From the NCBI RefSeq assembly GCF_029784155.1, contig NC_073693.1, positions 158,477,519 to 158,541,518 on the forward strand: a stretch of 64,000 bases of DNA. Reading direction: 5' to 3'. Under the pieces are notes generated by a model. That model did not search any database. It saw nothing but the letters and a program-made list of their open reading frames with translations, and was not told the origin of the DNA. Positions 10,840-21,372 of this stretch are shown here, piece by piece. Position numbers and translations under genes: made by a program. Position 1 is the first letter of the stretch. Each line of letters begins with the position of its first letter. This DNA comes from Uranotaenia lowii. Lineage: Eukaryota; Arthropoda; Insecta; Diptera; Culicidae.

Positions 10840-11223
10840 GTGAATTGTTTTTCCCGTTACAGTCCCTGGAGTGTCAATTTAACATTCCTGACTTAAACCA
10901 ACATATCTCTCTTGTAACTTAACCGATTTTTACAAAATTTATAATTTTTGAAACCTTGTAATGTAACTCAAATATGTTTTTCAGACATTATTCACCTGTA
11001 ACATTTCAGTTTTCCGTTATTCAAAGACTAAGAAAAAACAACGTACATTTTTGTAAATTATCGCAGCGCTTATGTAATTACACTACTAGAATCGGTATGA
11101 AATTGGCTTTCGGGTGAATATAAATTTATTGCGGATATCTTGAGTAATTATACTCAAAATCCAGTGCGTAGTAGTATTTTAGTGCTAGAAAATCTGAATA
11201 AATTGCTTACTTATATACTTACT
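10840..11223. other. No gene seen
   Basis: AT-rich sequence without an open frame. No ORF1 of the neighbouring CR1-group element is recognisable here, so that element appears to be 5' truncated. Confidence 0.5.
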
Positions 11224-11763
11224 TGATGGTCCCGCGCCGATCCTCCGGTGCATAGGGCCGTGGTAAAAGACCTCCACTGTTGACGATCCGGAGCCAGCGT
11301 CTTCACCTGGTCCCAGTCAAGACTCTCGTCGACAGTTCGGATTTCAGCGGCTAGGGTTCGCCGTCACGAGTTTCTGGGTCTGCCTCTTCTTCGATGTCCT
11401 TCTGGATTCCAATCTGGCGCCTCTCTGCAAATCTCGTTTTCATCTTTTCGCAGCGTGTGCCCAATCCATCTCCATTTACGTTCCCGAATCTCGATTTCTA
11501 GCGCCCTTTGATGACACCGGCGATGTAGTTCCTCATTCGAGATCCAGTTGCCAGGCCACCAAGCGCGGATGATATTCCGCAGGCAGCGGTTTACAAAAAC
11601 TTGCAGTTTTCGCGTCGTCACCGCATATGTGCACCAAGTTTCGCACCCGTACAGCAATACGGATTTGACGTTTGAGTTGAAAATTCGAATTTTCGTTCGT
11701 AGAGAGATCTGGCGTGACCGCCAGATGTTTCGGAGACTCGCAAATGCAAAACGGGCCTTTCTG
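11224..11763 (-). pseudogene. RTE-like retrotransposon, 3' end fragment
   Basis: This is near-identical to the 3' end of the full-length RTE-like element at 54471-57849. It encodes the reverse transcriptase C-terminus (SVLLYGCETW... LRNIIRAWWPGNW... KWRWIGHTLRK). Where the full-length copy has a stop codon after EIRERK, this copy keeps Trp. The 3' tail on the minus strand is an AAGT-type short repeat, in line with RTE elements ending in short tandem repeats. The fragment breaks off at about 11763, where sequence of the opposite orientation begins. Confidence 0.88.
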
Positions 11764-11880
11764 ATCTGGCTCCGGATCGCCAGCAGTGGAGATCTTTTAT
11801 CTCAGCCCTATGCGCCGGTCAATCGGCGCTGGACCCTCAGGTAGGTCCTGGACGACGACGGTTGAGGAACAAGAGAGATA
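11764..11880 (+). pseudogene. RTE-like 3' end in opposite orientation
   Basis: In the + direction this encodes APDRQQWRSFISALCAGQSA, the extreme C-terminus of the same kind of reverse transcriptase (the full-length copy encodes APDRQQWRSFTTALC). It is fused tail-outward to the minus-strand fragment at 11224-11763. Because it is the element's 3' end, it cannot be the inverted 5' segment made by twin priming of that same copy. Confidence 0.75.
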
Positions 11881-11953
11881 TTGCAGTTTTAAGCGAGGAG
11901 TGTCAAATTGACACTCAAGGTGTGATTGGGGAGTTTTTTTTCCTTGGCTTTCA

Positions 11954-12048
11954 GGGTGCATCCATTAAAAAGTAATGATGCAAATTTAAAGACTTCGAGT
12001 ATTTATTGGGGGTTCCCGAAGTATTATTCGGATTAATTGGATGCACCC
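11954..12048. mobile_element. 95-bp inverted-repeat element
   Basis: The ends are GGGTGCATCCATTAA and its reverse complement TTAATGGATGCACCC with one extra T. Small size, inverted ends and absence of coding capacity suggest a MITE. No convincing target duplication is seen. Confidence 0.5.
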
Positions 12049-12139
12049 GAAGAAAGTTACAAGCCGCCAAACTTCCAATAGTGTCATATTTACACTAAAG
12101 AATGGATTAGGGTTAGTGGATTCAAACTCAAAAGTTTTT

Positions 12140-12212
12140 CCTACCTCTAACGGGAATCGAATCCAGTACACCTGGCTTACCAGGCTAGCGCCAGTCTATC
12201 CACTATACCGTT
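12140..12212 (-). repeat. tRNA-derived sequence (degenerate)
   Basis: On the minus strand, an A-box-like TAGTGGATAGACTGG (complement of 12191-12205) is followed at normal spacing by the B-box GGATTCGATTCCC (complement of 12152-12164). The acceptor stem does not pair and the T stem has a mismatch, so this is a SINE head or tRNA relic and not a working tRNA. Confidence 0.55.
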
Positions 12213-12659
12213 TGTACGAAATATTGTTACTTCTAAACTATATAAATGGCATGTTTATTCGATACTATAAATAAAAAATATGAATGACGTAGAAAATACT
12301 ACTGCAAAAAATCGGTAATTCATTCATGATAGCATCACTAGGTTGATTCCAGCCCTATATTGGAGCAATGTATTTATTACGGTGTGAAGTGAAAATTTAC
12401 ATGAATTATCTGAATGTACGGTTTGTTTTCCCAAGGCATTTTATGCAAATATGCATCTTGCAAAGTGATGGGATCTGGTACAAAAGAAATTCAGAAAATG
12501 GCTACGATTATAAATGGGTAAACCGGGAGACATTAAACCGTAGTTCACGTAAAAGCTGCACACAGCTATGGCGTTGCAGCATCCCAGAAAACTAGAGAAT
12601 GATTGATATTCTGCCTTATTCACGTTTTCATTTTTTTTGCTGCTGCCGCTATTTTCCAG
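12213..12659. other. No gene seen; upstream intron of the coiled-coil gene
   Basis: AT-rich sequence ending in a pyrimidine-rich stretch and AG at 12658-12659. It is best read as the 3' end of a long intron whose upstream exon lies further left or outside the window. Confidence 0.5.
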
Positions 12660-15600
12660 AGGTGGATAAAAAATTTGCCGAAGCACTGGCCAACGAGGAA
12701 TCCCGCGTTGAATTACAGCGAAAGCTGCTTCTGCTGCACAAGAAACAGTTCCGAGAGAAGGAGAAACAGGCGATGCTTCAGGCACGTAATGTCCAGCTGC
12801 AGAAAAATGCCTCGGCGCGCGAATATGAGCTGGAAAACTTGCTGAAAACCCTGCAACAAGAGGTAATTGTGCTTGGCCCTGATTGGATGTTTCCGTCATT
12901 AAAACGCTGTACCAAAAATTTAAATTTACGTTTTTCGTTCATTAAATGGCTATAGGTTCTTTGTTTCAAATTTTACACTCGTTTTGAAATGCAATTTAAT
13001 AATGTGTCAATTTTTCAGCTTCAAAAGATCGTTCGTATTTTATACAACCAAAACAGGTCAATTCTTGGTTTTTGAAATTCTTTTTTTTTTCAATCTACAG
13101 CGTCGACGAGACGAAACGGAAATGATGTTTGCTGAAGAAAATATCAAGCTGCGAGAGATGGACGCTTTGAGTAAGCAATACGAAACTATCATCAAACCAA
13201 AGGAAGATCAAACTCTCGATCAGCGCTATCATAAAGCAATCAGGCAGTTGGAACGTCAAAAACAGAAGCTTTATGAAGATATAGAGCAGGTAAGGTTTAT
13301 TTTGGCTTCGTTTTTTGAAGCTGTATATTCTCTTTGGATAAAAACGTTCGAAGCCTAGCCTTAGTTTTAGCCTTCTGGACAAAACTTCGGCTTAGGGGCA
13401 GCTTCTTAGCCACATTTTGAACGGAGGCGTTCGGGTTTCGGTTAAAGGCCTCAACTACGCGGTTGTTTTTTTTTTTGCTTAGATTATAGTCGTTTTACCA
13501 TCTTTATGGCATTCGCGACTTTATCAACGGTGCAGTTGGCGGATCGTTATTGAAAAACTTATCCGGTACAACTGTGTACGATGTTTGCTCTTGGGCTCGA
13601 ACTCGCGGACATCGGCTCAGGAGACAACAGACTTGCCAACTGAGCTATATCACAAGCCAACTACGCGATTGTGATTTTTGGTGTTGTACGGAATAATTTT
13701 TCCTTCACTTCTGAGCTCCTGATCGGTGTGCAATCGTTCCTCAAACCGCTTAATCACTCGCGACACCCTGGAATTCGCGATTCCCAACGTTTTAGCGATG
13801 GAAAGATGCGAGAGATCTTTGTTCTCGTGATGAAAGCGCAAGATTTTATCACAAACGAGCTGTTCTTTCGACTCCATTTCCGCGAGTTTTGATCACAAGA
13901 CTTTAAAACATGCAGGATGTAAACAATGCACTATGAAATAAATCCACACAAATTTTCATTGAATTCTACCAAATTTTCGATTGAAAAAATTTGTTTTCCC
14001 ATACAAAATTATATGAATCGCTTCCAAAATTTGTTATTGATATTTTCGGAAGAAAAAACCATCAAAAAAGTAATTTTCAAGCTAAATTTTCATACAAAGC
14101 TAGCAACAGTCTAATGTCCATGTGTTGAGAATACATTCGATTTTGAATGCCTTTTTAGATAAGATATTTTTGAAAGTAAAGTCGAAAACGACAAACAGTG
14201 AGAATCGGTTTCTATATTTACAACATAATTTCCAGGTTACACAATACAACGAAGAGAAAAGTTCATCGAATGCATCTGACTCCAGCACCTGGAATTCGAC
14301 CCAAAAAAGCAAGTTTCAGAGAGGTTCTGAGTTTGAGGTGAGTGCTTTCTATTTTTAGTTATTTCAACAGGTTATGTGTTTTGTATTTATTATTCAGGTT
14401 TTTTAAAAACATAGCACAATTGGGATTATTTGAAGCCAAATTCCCAAAAAAAATGAAGCAGGTTTAGGACATGAAATATTACTTATGCTACGTGAAATTT
14501 TCTCAGTTATTCGAATCCTCCATCGGGTTTGACTGGAGACATCTGATTGAAGTGTGTTATTGGCATTATTACTCAGAAAAAATGTCATAGTCGATAAGTT
14601 CACATGTTAATCGAAAACTGCACAGTAATCGAAAATTCCCGAGTTGGGTAGTTTTTTTTACCAAAATCCTAACATGTGTAAATTGTTAAACTGTTCGGTA
14701 AAAGATAAACGAATATCGGTAAATGAAGAATTGATTTACCGATGTTCGTTTATTTTTTACCGAAAAAATCACCGAACAGTTTAACGATTTACACATGTTA
14801 GGATTTCGGTAAAAAAATTACCGAACTCGGTTATTTTCGTTTACTGTGTAGGTGACCCTCTCTCCACTTTATATCTCCCCTTTGGAAGTAGAAGGACGTC
14901 TTAAATCATCAAAGAAACATTTCCTGTACACAAATATGCTCCCATGGAAATTTGGTTCCATTTTCTCGATTAGTAATCGAAACATTAAAAAAAAAAGCAG
15001 TAAGCGCGTCCTCTCAGAAATCGACAGAGCATGCAAATAAATGAGAGTTGAGTCACCGAACTTAGAATAAAACGGTTAATTTCGGCGACACTCCAAGAAC
15101 GCAAATATTCTCATTCGTTTTGTCCTGCCGAGATACCTAGAGGCAACGCATACGAATGCGTACATGCGAAATCTGTTTGAATCGTACACTCGTATGGTGT
15201 GCTCGAATTTTATCCCCGTGCTTTTCTTTATATGTGTGCTATCAATCGTAGCAGTCGACTTCTCATCTCAGGCAGGCAAACACGCGTCTCGAAGGGAAAC
15301 ATACGATGTTACGTGTTTCACTGAAGGCGTGTCTTAGATTATTTCGTGGCACTCACCCAAGGCACGCGTATGGTGTGTTCCTCTCTGCCTATTAGATGAT
15401 GCAAAATCGCTAGAGAGATCGTTCCCCTCTGTCGATTTGAGTTACCTCTCTGCCGATTCATGTTTACTGGGAATATGGGTGACCTTCTTCCCACTCAAGC
15501 TTCAGGTCTTAAATAATCATAGAAACATTCCATGCATTCAAATACACTTCCATGCCAAATGCTGTTCCATTTGCTCGATTGCATGATTGTTCCCATATCA

Positions 15601-18176
15601 TATTTGGTTCCATTTGTTAGATAAGTTCTTGGTTTATGCAAAATAATTGTAAAGGAGCTCTCCTCTTCCTTAACTTTATGCCCAATTGAAGGAAAATGAA
15701 TCTAAATTAAGCATATAACCATTTCTCGTATCCAAATGCCCTCCAATGCCAAATTTGTTTCCATTTGCTCTATTAGTTCTCGAGTAATGCGAAAAATTTT
15801 ATGGGAGCACCCGTCCTCTTAAAATTTTTCCTCTGGAAGAACGGATGGTTTTTAAAATATCATAGCACAATTTATGGTATTCTAATACCTTTCCACCCTA
15901 AATTTGGTTCCATTTGATTGAGTAGTTTTCCAGTTATGTTGAAAATTTTTAAAGATCCCCTTCTCCACTTTATTATTTCTCACTGGATGGAGGGAGGGGC
16001 ACCAAATATTCATAGAACCATTTCTCGTACACAAATGATCCTCCAAACCAAAGTTGATTCCATTTTCTCGAATAGTTCTCAAGTTATGCTATAAGGAAGA
16101 TATGGAAGCCCCCTTCCCCCATCTTATACCCCCACTGGAAAAAGGGAGGGGTCTGAAATAATTCGATTTAATGCTACGACCAGATGTTGTTCATTAAATA
16201 TTTTTGGCTTCTTCGGTTTTTAAAGTATATTAAACAACTTTGTTTTTAAATACCCGACGTTTTGACCAGCTTTGGTGGTCTTTTTCAAGGGAACTAGAAA
16301 TTTATTATTGAATTACAAATTTGTTTCGGAGCGTTGTTAATTAATAAATTATGTAGTGTTTAACTCACTTATCAATCTGTTGTTCTTGTCAATGTCGCTT
16401 TTATCCAACGGTTAGGAGTCCACAATTCGCAGCTCGCCTGTGGCAGACAATATGTTATTTTTGTATAATACATTAACTTGAACCTTCTTACATTTTTACA
16501 CGGAAATAACCATTAAAACATTTCTCGCATACTAATACCTTTCCAAATTTGGTTCCATTTGCTCGATTAGTTCTCGAGTTTTGTAAAAAATTGCGAGGTA
16601 GCCCCCCTACCCCTTCATTTTTTTTCATTGAAAGGAGGGAAGAGTTCCAAATATTCATGGGAACATTCCTTGACTTCAAAAACCCTCCCATGCCCAATTT
16701 GTTTGAATTCGCATGATAAGTTTTCGAGATATGCAAACATTTGTCTTTTATTTGAGAGACCCCCTCCTCTCTGTTTAGTGTGTTTTTTGCACCTTTCAGG
16801 TCGTTATATAGAATTTCAATGACTAAAAATTTCATTTTTCTAGAAATTACAAAAAAACAGCTTATTTCTGAGCAATTTAGGTCGAGCTATTTTATTTAAA
16901 AATTTGGCCAATTCCAGGAATTATTCAAAAACAATCACGAAGAAACATGGTTTTCTCATCGAAACACATAACTCTTTGCCGGGATTTTTATATCGAAACA
17001 TATATCAGCAACTTTTTACGTATTATACGCTTCAAAAAAGTCGATCATGATTATTTTGATAAAATTTTGTCGAAAAATTTAAGATGCAAAAAAAAACAAC
17101 TTAATTTGTGATTTTTGTAGATTTTGAAATAAAAACTAGGTAATAAATCCGGGCAAAATCCAAGAATTTTCCAACAAAATCTGGGCAACCAGGTCGGACC
17201 GGACCTTTCTCAGCTTTGGTATCGAATATCGGGACAAGTTAGAGTCAAACCAGGCAAGCTTAACATGAAGCAAAAACTCTGCCTATTGAATCGATTTTTT
17301 ATGAAAGTTATTGAAATGTGAATAACAATAGAAAATCTACTGAAATATTGTATAAGTAGTTTACAAAGTTTATATTAAAAAAAAAATCTGGTGAGGAAAT
17401 ATTAATAGGTGCCAAATCATCAACATGAATTCAAAAAAGAACCAAGTCGTGTTTCACATCGGCGTGTTAGCCCTGAACTCTTCATCATTCAGCTTCTTTC
17501 ATCTGGAGAAAAAGACAAATTCCAAAGAATTTATCCGTTTTGTCCTGATGATGATAAGTTGAATATTTATCTCCGATACATACGGTTAGATAGTTTTCTA
17601 CTCGACCGAAACAATGCATTCAAATCCAATGAAATCTTAATCGAATACAGAAACTAATGCAGTTATGTGTTAGCAACTTATAACTTCCTTCTGCTATAGG
17701 TGTTTTTCCAACCGTGTGTAATAAATTTATTTCAATAGGTAGGTAATCAATATGGGAATTATTTGGTGTATGTAGGATTAAGATTTAATCGGAGTTCTTC
17801 TGATCAAGCGTTCATTGTCGAGAATTTCACTGTGAAAAAGTGTTATTCCATAATCCATCGGAATGCATCTGAAATGCTTTTAGTTGGAATATGTTAACTT
17901 TTTTCTTCTATGTTCTGCATTCATTCCTAATGTAAAGAGACAAGATAACGATTTTTTTCTAAATTTTGTCTTCTTAGTAATATTATTCAAAAAATTATTT
18001 TTTAAATGCAACAATATAGCTTAGAATTGTCTAATTTGTGATTTATTTCAATTTATTCTTTTTTTATGCAGGTATATTCTGCCAAAATCAAATCGATTGG
18101 AGAACAGCTGGAATCGTTGCTGCAGCTGAACAAAAATTCGATGGATGATCTGCGATACAGCTCGTTTGAGGACTAA
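12660..18176 (+). CDS. Coiled-coil protein gene, last four exons
   Basis: Exons: 12660-12862, 13101-13289, 14236-14337 and 18072-18176 (stop TAA). Each junction has AG before and GT after the exon (gtaatt, gtaagg, gtgagt), and joining them keeps one frame throughout. All visible introns are phase 0. The visible product is about 198 residues. It starts with long charged helical sequence rich in Lys, Arg, Glu and Gln (EVDKKFAEALANEESRV, LQRKLLLLHKKQFREKEK), typical of a coiled coil. A Ser-rich segment follows (SSSNASDSSTWNS), then a short C-terminal helix ending in YSSFED. The 5' end is not in the window. I do not recognise the family and assign no function. Introns contain a SINE (13467-13657), a hairpin MITE (14621-14848) and a satellite array. 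The first acceptor could also be two bases further right. Confidence 0.72.
13467..13657 (-). mobile_element. tRNA-derived SINE, copy 1
   Basis: On the minus strand it begins with GATATAGCTCAGTTGGCAAG (A-box region), has the B-box GAGTTCGAGCCC, and ends in an A-rich tail (the T run at 13467). It is flanked by a near-perfect 15-bp duplication CAACTACGCGGTTGT (13452-13466) / CAACTACGCGATTGT (13658-13672). It sits in intron 2 of the coiled-coil gene, opposite to the gene's direction. It is closely similar to the copy at 48700-48888, so the family has at least two copies in 64 kb. Mosquito tRNA-related SINEs such as Feilai are the obvious comparison. Confidence 0.9.
14621..14848. mobile_element. 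Long-palindrome MITE in intron 3
   Basis: The ends are CACAGTAATCGAAAAT and the reverse complement of CACAGTAAACGAAAAT. The arms (about 100 bp each, with ATCCTAACATGTGTAAAT and AAACTGTTCGGT on the left) are reverse complements with few mismatches. A transcript of the host gene would fold here into a long hairpin. There is no coding capacity and no clear target duplication. Confidence 0.82.
14930..16790. repeat. Diverged ~150-bp satellite-like array
   Basis: Related segments containing TTGGTTCCATTTGCTCGATT, then AGTTCTCGAGTTATGCAAAA and a C-rich stretch, recur near 14951, 15560, 15601, 15752, 15900, 16050, 16548 and 16695. Spacing is about 150 bp where uninterrupted. The copies are strongly diverged, so the array is old. 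It is interrupted at about 16190-16490 by unrelated sequence. All of it lies in intron 3 of the coiled-coil gene. Confidence 0.7.
16190..16490. other. Insert within the satellite array
   Basis: A 300-bp block lacks the satellite phrase. On the minus strand it contains GACCACCAAAGCTGGTC, a short hairpin, then AAAACGTCGGGTATTTAAAA. Comparable hairpin plus ACGTCGGG phrases occur next to Penelope-like elements in other animals as far as I remember, but no GIY-YIG or reverse transcriptase sequence is present to confirm this. Confidence 0.3.
17409..17657 (+). CDS. Candidate alternative terminal exon
   Basis: After an AG at 17407-17408 an open frame runs 82 codons to a TAA. Its phase matches exon 3 of the coiled-coil gene (phase 0), so splicing from 14337 would give a different C-terminus (VPNHQHEFKKEPSRVSHRRV...). 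An AATAAA at 17720-17725 lies 63 bases after the stop. Against it, the acceptor has a purine-rich upstream region and no pyrimidine tract. The peptide is not recognised. Confidence 0.4.
   Translation: MPNHQHEFKKEPSRVSHRRVSPELFIIQLLSSGEKDKFQRIYPFCPDDDKLNIYLRYIRLDSFLLDRNNAFKSNEILIEYRN
17720..17725 (+). terminator. Polyadenylation signal (proximal)
   Basis: AATAAA 63 bases after the stop of the candidate alternative terminal exon. Confidence 0.4.
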
Positions 18177-18256
18177 CACACTTTGCTCGATAAGATCTTC
18201 TGTCAAAAGTTGTAAGTGAATTTGAACTTGTTTATTTAGGTTAAATCGAATACTAA

Positions 18257-18262
18257 AATAAA
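18257..18262 (+). terminator. Polyadenylation signal (distal)
   Basis: AATAAA 81 bases after the stop codon of exon 4 of the coiled-coil gene, within an A-rich stretch. Confidence 0.55.
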
Positions 18263-20500
18263 AAAAAATAAACAAGAGTTTTCTTCAACCTTTTACCTTA
18301 TGCTTTATTTATGTCGGCATTCAACGTTTCAAGAAAGTTCACAGCAGAAATTGTCAATTGATTCCAACCCATCTTGTTTACACAAATCTCAAACAAGTAT
18401 CAATAAACTATCCAGGAAACAATTTCAGAAAGCTGTTTTGGCATTATCCATATGTGGGTTAAAAACTTTAACGCCCCCACATTTTCCACTCGCCGATACT
18501 TTAGCGCGCTTTATCGCCCATGGCGAAGTTGCGAAAACAAGATTGGAGCGCGCGAAAAAGTTTTCCTGCCATTGTCAATCTGATTCCGGTCGATTTCTCA
18601 ACTCTATTTGAACTCATGCAACTGGAAACGAACCTCTAAGCAGCAGCAGCAGCAGCAGCAGCGATAGACGATCGAACTTAAGAAAGAGCGAAAGAAGGAT
18701 GCCCATAAAAGTTGTTCGTTTCATAAATTTTTACCTCTGCTACTGGCGAATAAGTTTGTGACATCTTTTGCCGAACTGAAAGCTTTGGATGCTGGATGTT
18801 GTTGTGGAAGGATTCATTTTTTAAAGTTCAATTTTAAAGAAAGAATAAAACAAAAATTGAGTTGTAAATCCATATTATAAGTCAAATTCGCAGGTCCACC
18901 GTAAAATGAATTTTTTTTTTAAATATTGGCCTTATCTACAATCATGATCACTTACACATATGCATTCGACCATACGCGATGTAACATGGGTGATAAAACG
19001 GTTCACGCGATTATATGGGATTTTTCACAATTAAGCTCAATACACCCATAAACGATTTCTTTTTGCTTCCCACTTCTGTGGGAGGTGAGATTCACAGAAT
19101 AAAGGTTAGAGATCTTTACCAGGATTCACCTCACATTGAGCTATTTTTGAACTTGGCAAAATGACATTTACCCAGCATAATAAGGCAAAATATGTTTCAT
19201 CGTACCTTGGTATTTAATTTTTTTTCTGATTCGATGGGAGTTCAATGTGCTTTTCATTTCTATGATTTTTCCATTCCATGCTAATATTCATAACGATTCA
19301 ATTTGTTATGTTCTGTGCTGAACGTTACAGTAAGACACCACGCCGATGCCTTCATTTGTAACACGTCAGGTACCTAACACATTTCAACGGCATTGTAATG
19401 TTAATGAAATGTCCATATCTAAAATCAATTTGATTGGAAAATTATCGTTTTGCTATCTAGAAGCATAAAAAAAGAAATATTTATCCTGCCATTATTTTTC
19501 CGCATAGTAATGTGCCATGGCAGCAATGAAAGTCAATCAATCATTTGTTCAGAAGATCGTAACCGCGTCACGCTTCAATGCGGTATGCGGCAGAAAGTTC
19601 AAATTCTGGTTATCCGTATCCGGCATCGAGGGAGTCGTGCGTTGATACCGCAAATTTGTGACAGACGTATGAACAAATAATTAAAAGCGTAAATCGAGAA
19701 AGGGTGCAGAAGTGCATGCAAAATAGTCTGTGGTGTTTTTTTTCGGGTCTCGATGCTTCTGCAGACATTTCTTTGCGTTTGGTTTATCGAGTGATGACTT
19801 TGAAAATTATGTTGTAAAGACAGTTGTTTAACCGTGATAGATTCCGTGTGACTAGTTGAGCAACTAACGTATGAGCTAATGAAACATACATAAACTATTA
19901 AAAACATCCAAGTTCGAAAGATTTGGTTTGTTGCCTATTAAATTTCACGCAGGAAGTTACGTATGCCGCATTGAAATTCGTCTCTATTGATAGACTAAAT
20001 TCTGTCCGTGTCCGTTGCTGGCTCTCGCGGCTATGAAATATATTAAGCGGTAAGGCACTTTGTTTGGATATCAAATTTAAGCACACCGGTGATAAGAATC
20101 TCGAAGTTGAAATTTGCACACCTCGACGAACAACTCTGGGGTATGTAAGGGTAAGAGCACACAAGTTCAAAGAACGACCCTTGGGGTCTTGAACATTGAG
20201 GTCTATGAGATTGTGAAAACTAAAATTCACGTTGAAAGTTGGACATTGAAATATTAATTTTCATACGGGGAGCAATAAGTTTGACAAGAATGGTACGTTT
20301 GCTTGTTAAAATATAAATGATTGAATGTCGTCAAAATTTTCTTCTACAATTCAATTTAGATTGTCAAACGGATAAATCAAGTAAAAGTTTATTTATTTGG
20401 ATAAAGCAATTTTTGCTGAAGACCAAAAATATGAAAAAGTGCGAAATGAGAATAGTACCACTTGTGTTTTTCTTTTTTTTTTTTTTTTTTATTTCTTAAC
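18263..20500. other. Intergenic; no gene supported
   Basis: Contains a (GCA)n trinucleotide run of about eight units near 18638-18661 and a T-rich run at about 20467-20495. Open frames such as 18300-18611 (+, 103 codons) and 19898-20230 (-) are unrecognised and have no splice, repeat or composition support. I do not call them genes. Confidence 0.5.
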
Positions 20501-20529
20501 GTTTATTAGGCCTTTAACTTATAAAAAGT

Positions 20530-20690
20530 AATTATGTGCCGAGGGTCCTTTTTGGCTTTCTTACAGAAAGGCATAGGGAACGGTCAGTTGGGGATATCAT
20601 TAATTAAGGGTCCAAGACCCCACTTTATAGGTACCAATCGACTCAGCTCGACGAGTTACGATGATGTCCGGGAATTTGTATGTTCCATAA
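20530..20690. repeat. Dispersed mosquito-type repeat segment
   Basis: The phrases GGCTTTCTTACAGAAAGGCA and ACCAATCGACTCAGCTCGAC are ones I remember as very common in mosquito intergenic DNA. A short relative of the first, in inverted orientation, occurs near 21262 (CTGTAAGAAAGCC). Assignment is from memory only. Confidence 0.4.
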
Positions 20691-21372
20691 AAACGTTCTT
20701 AACACATTAACTCCTATTCTAGGTTTCACGATTTTGATGAATTTAGTATCAAACAATTGGATTTTTTTTCTTGTAGGACCTATCTCAAAACCAAAAAAAA
20801 AACAAAATTGTTTAAAATTTTTCTATTCCATAGAACATATCATGCTTACGTTGGCTCCAAAAAAGGTAGCCATTTGCTCAGCAGCAGTAGCCAGCAATCG
20901 CTAAATTAAGTACAAAGGCGATCAAAAATTTGACAAAAATTTCATAAAACAGCAGAGAATTGATCCCACGCCATCTAGCATGAGAGTTTAGGAGGTTAAC
21001 CCCTTGACCACTAGTGAGCGTCGAGATATGTGGCTCTCAAACTTTAACAGTTTGAATTATTTGGATTATAAATGAACTCGTTGAATATAAGTTCGTTTAT
21101 CCTCCAAAAAACGTACTGGGCACCTTTTTTTTTATATTGAGTTTAGTAATTTTTGCTATCGATTTTCTTTAATCATAATCTTTTTTATAGATTAATAATA
21201 AATAATTCAGAAATAAGGAATCCATTATTGTGTCATTTATTTCCAAAGATAATTGACACTCTGTAAGAAAGCCTCCAATCCACTGATAAGTGTATTAAAT
21301 CGGGTTTTTATTAAACGATTTGGAAAGTGGTATGAAAGGAAATAGGAAGTGGAAGGATATGAGGGGAAGGGG
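20691..21372. other. No gene seen
   Basis: AT-rich sequence between the dispersed repeat and the stop codon of the Gag-like gene. It may include the 3' part of that element. On the minus strand, short TTATTA-rich sequence near 21190-21210 could be its tail, but this is not certain. Confidence 0.4.

Noticed and set aside
12140..12212. Functional tRNA gene
   Set aside because: A and B boxes are present but the acceptor stem does not pair and the T stem is imperfect.
18300..18611. 103-codon plus-strand frame after the coiled-coil gene
   Set aside because: Unrecognised, lies downstream of the polyadenylation signal, and nothing in context supports it.
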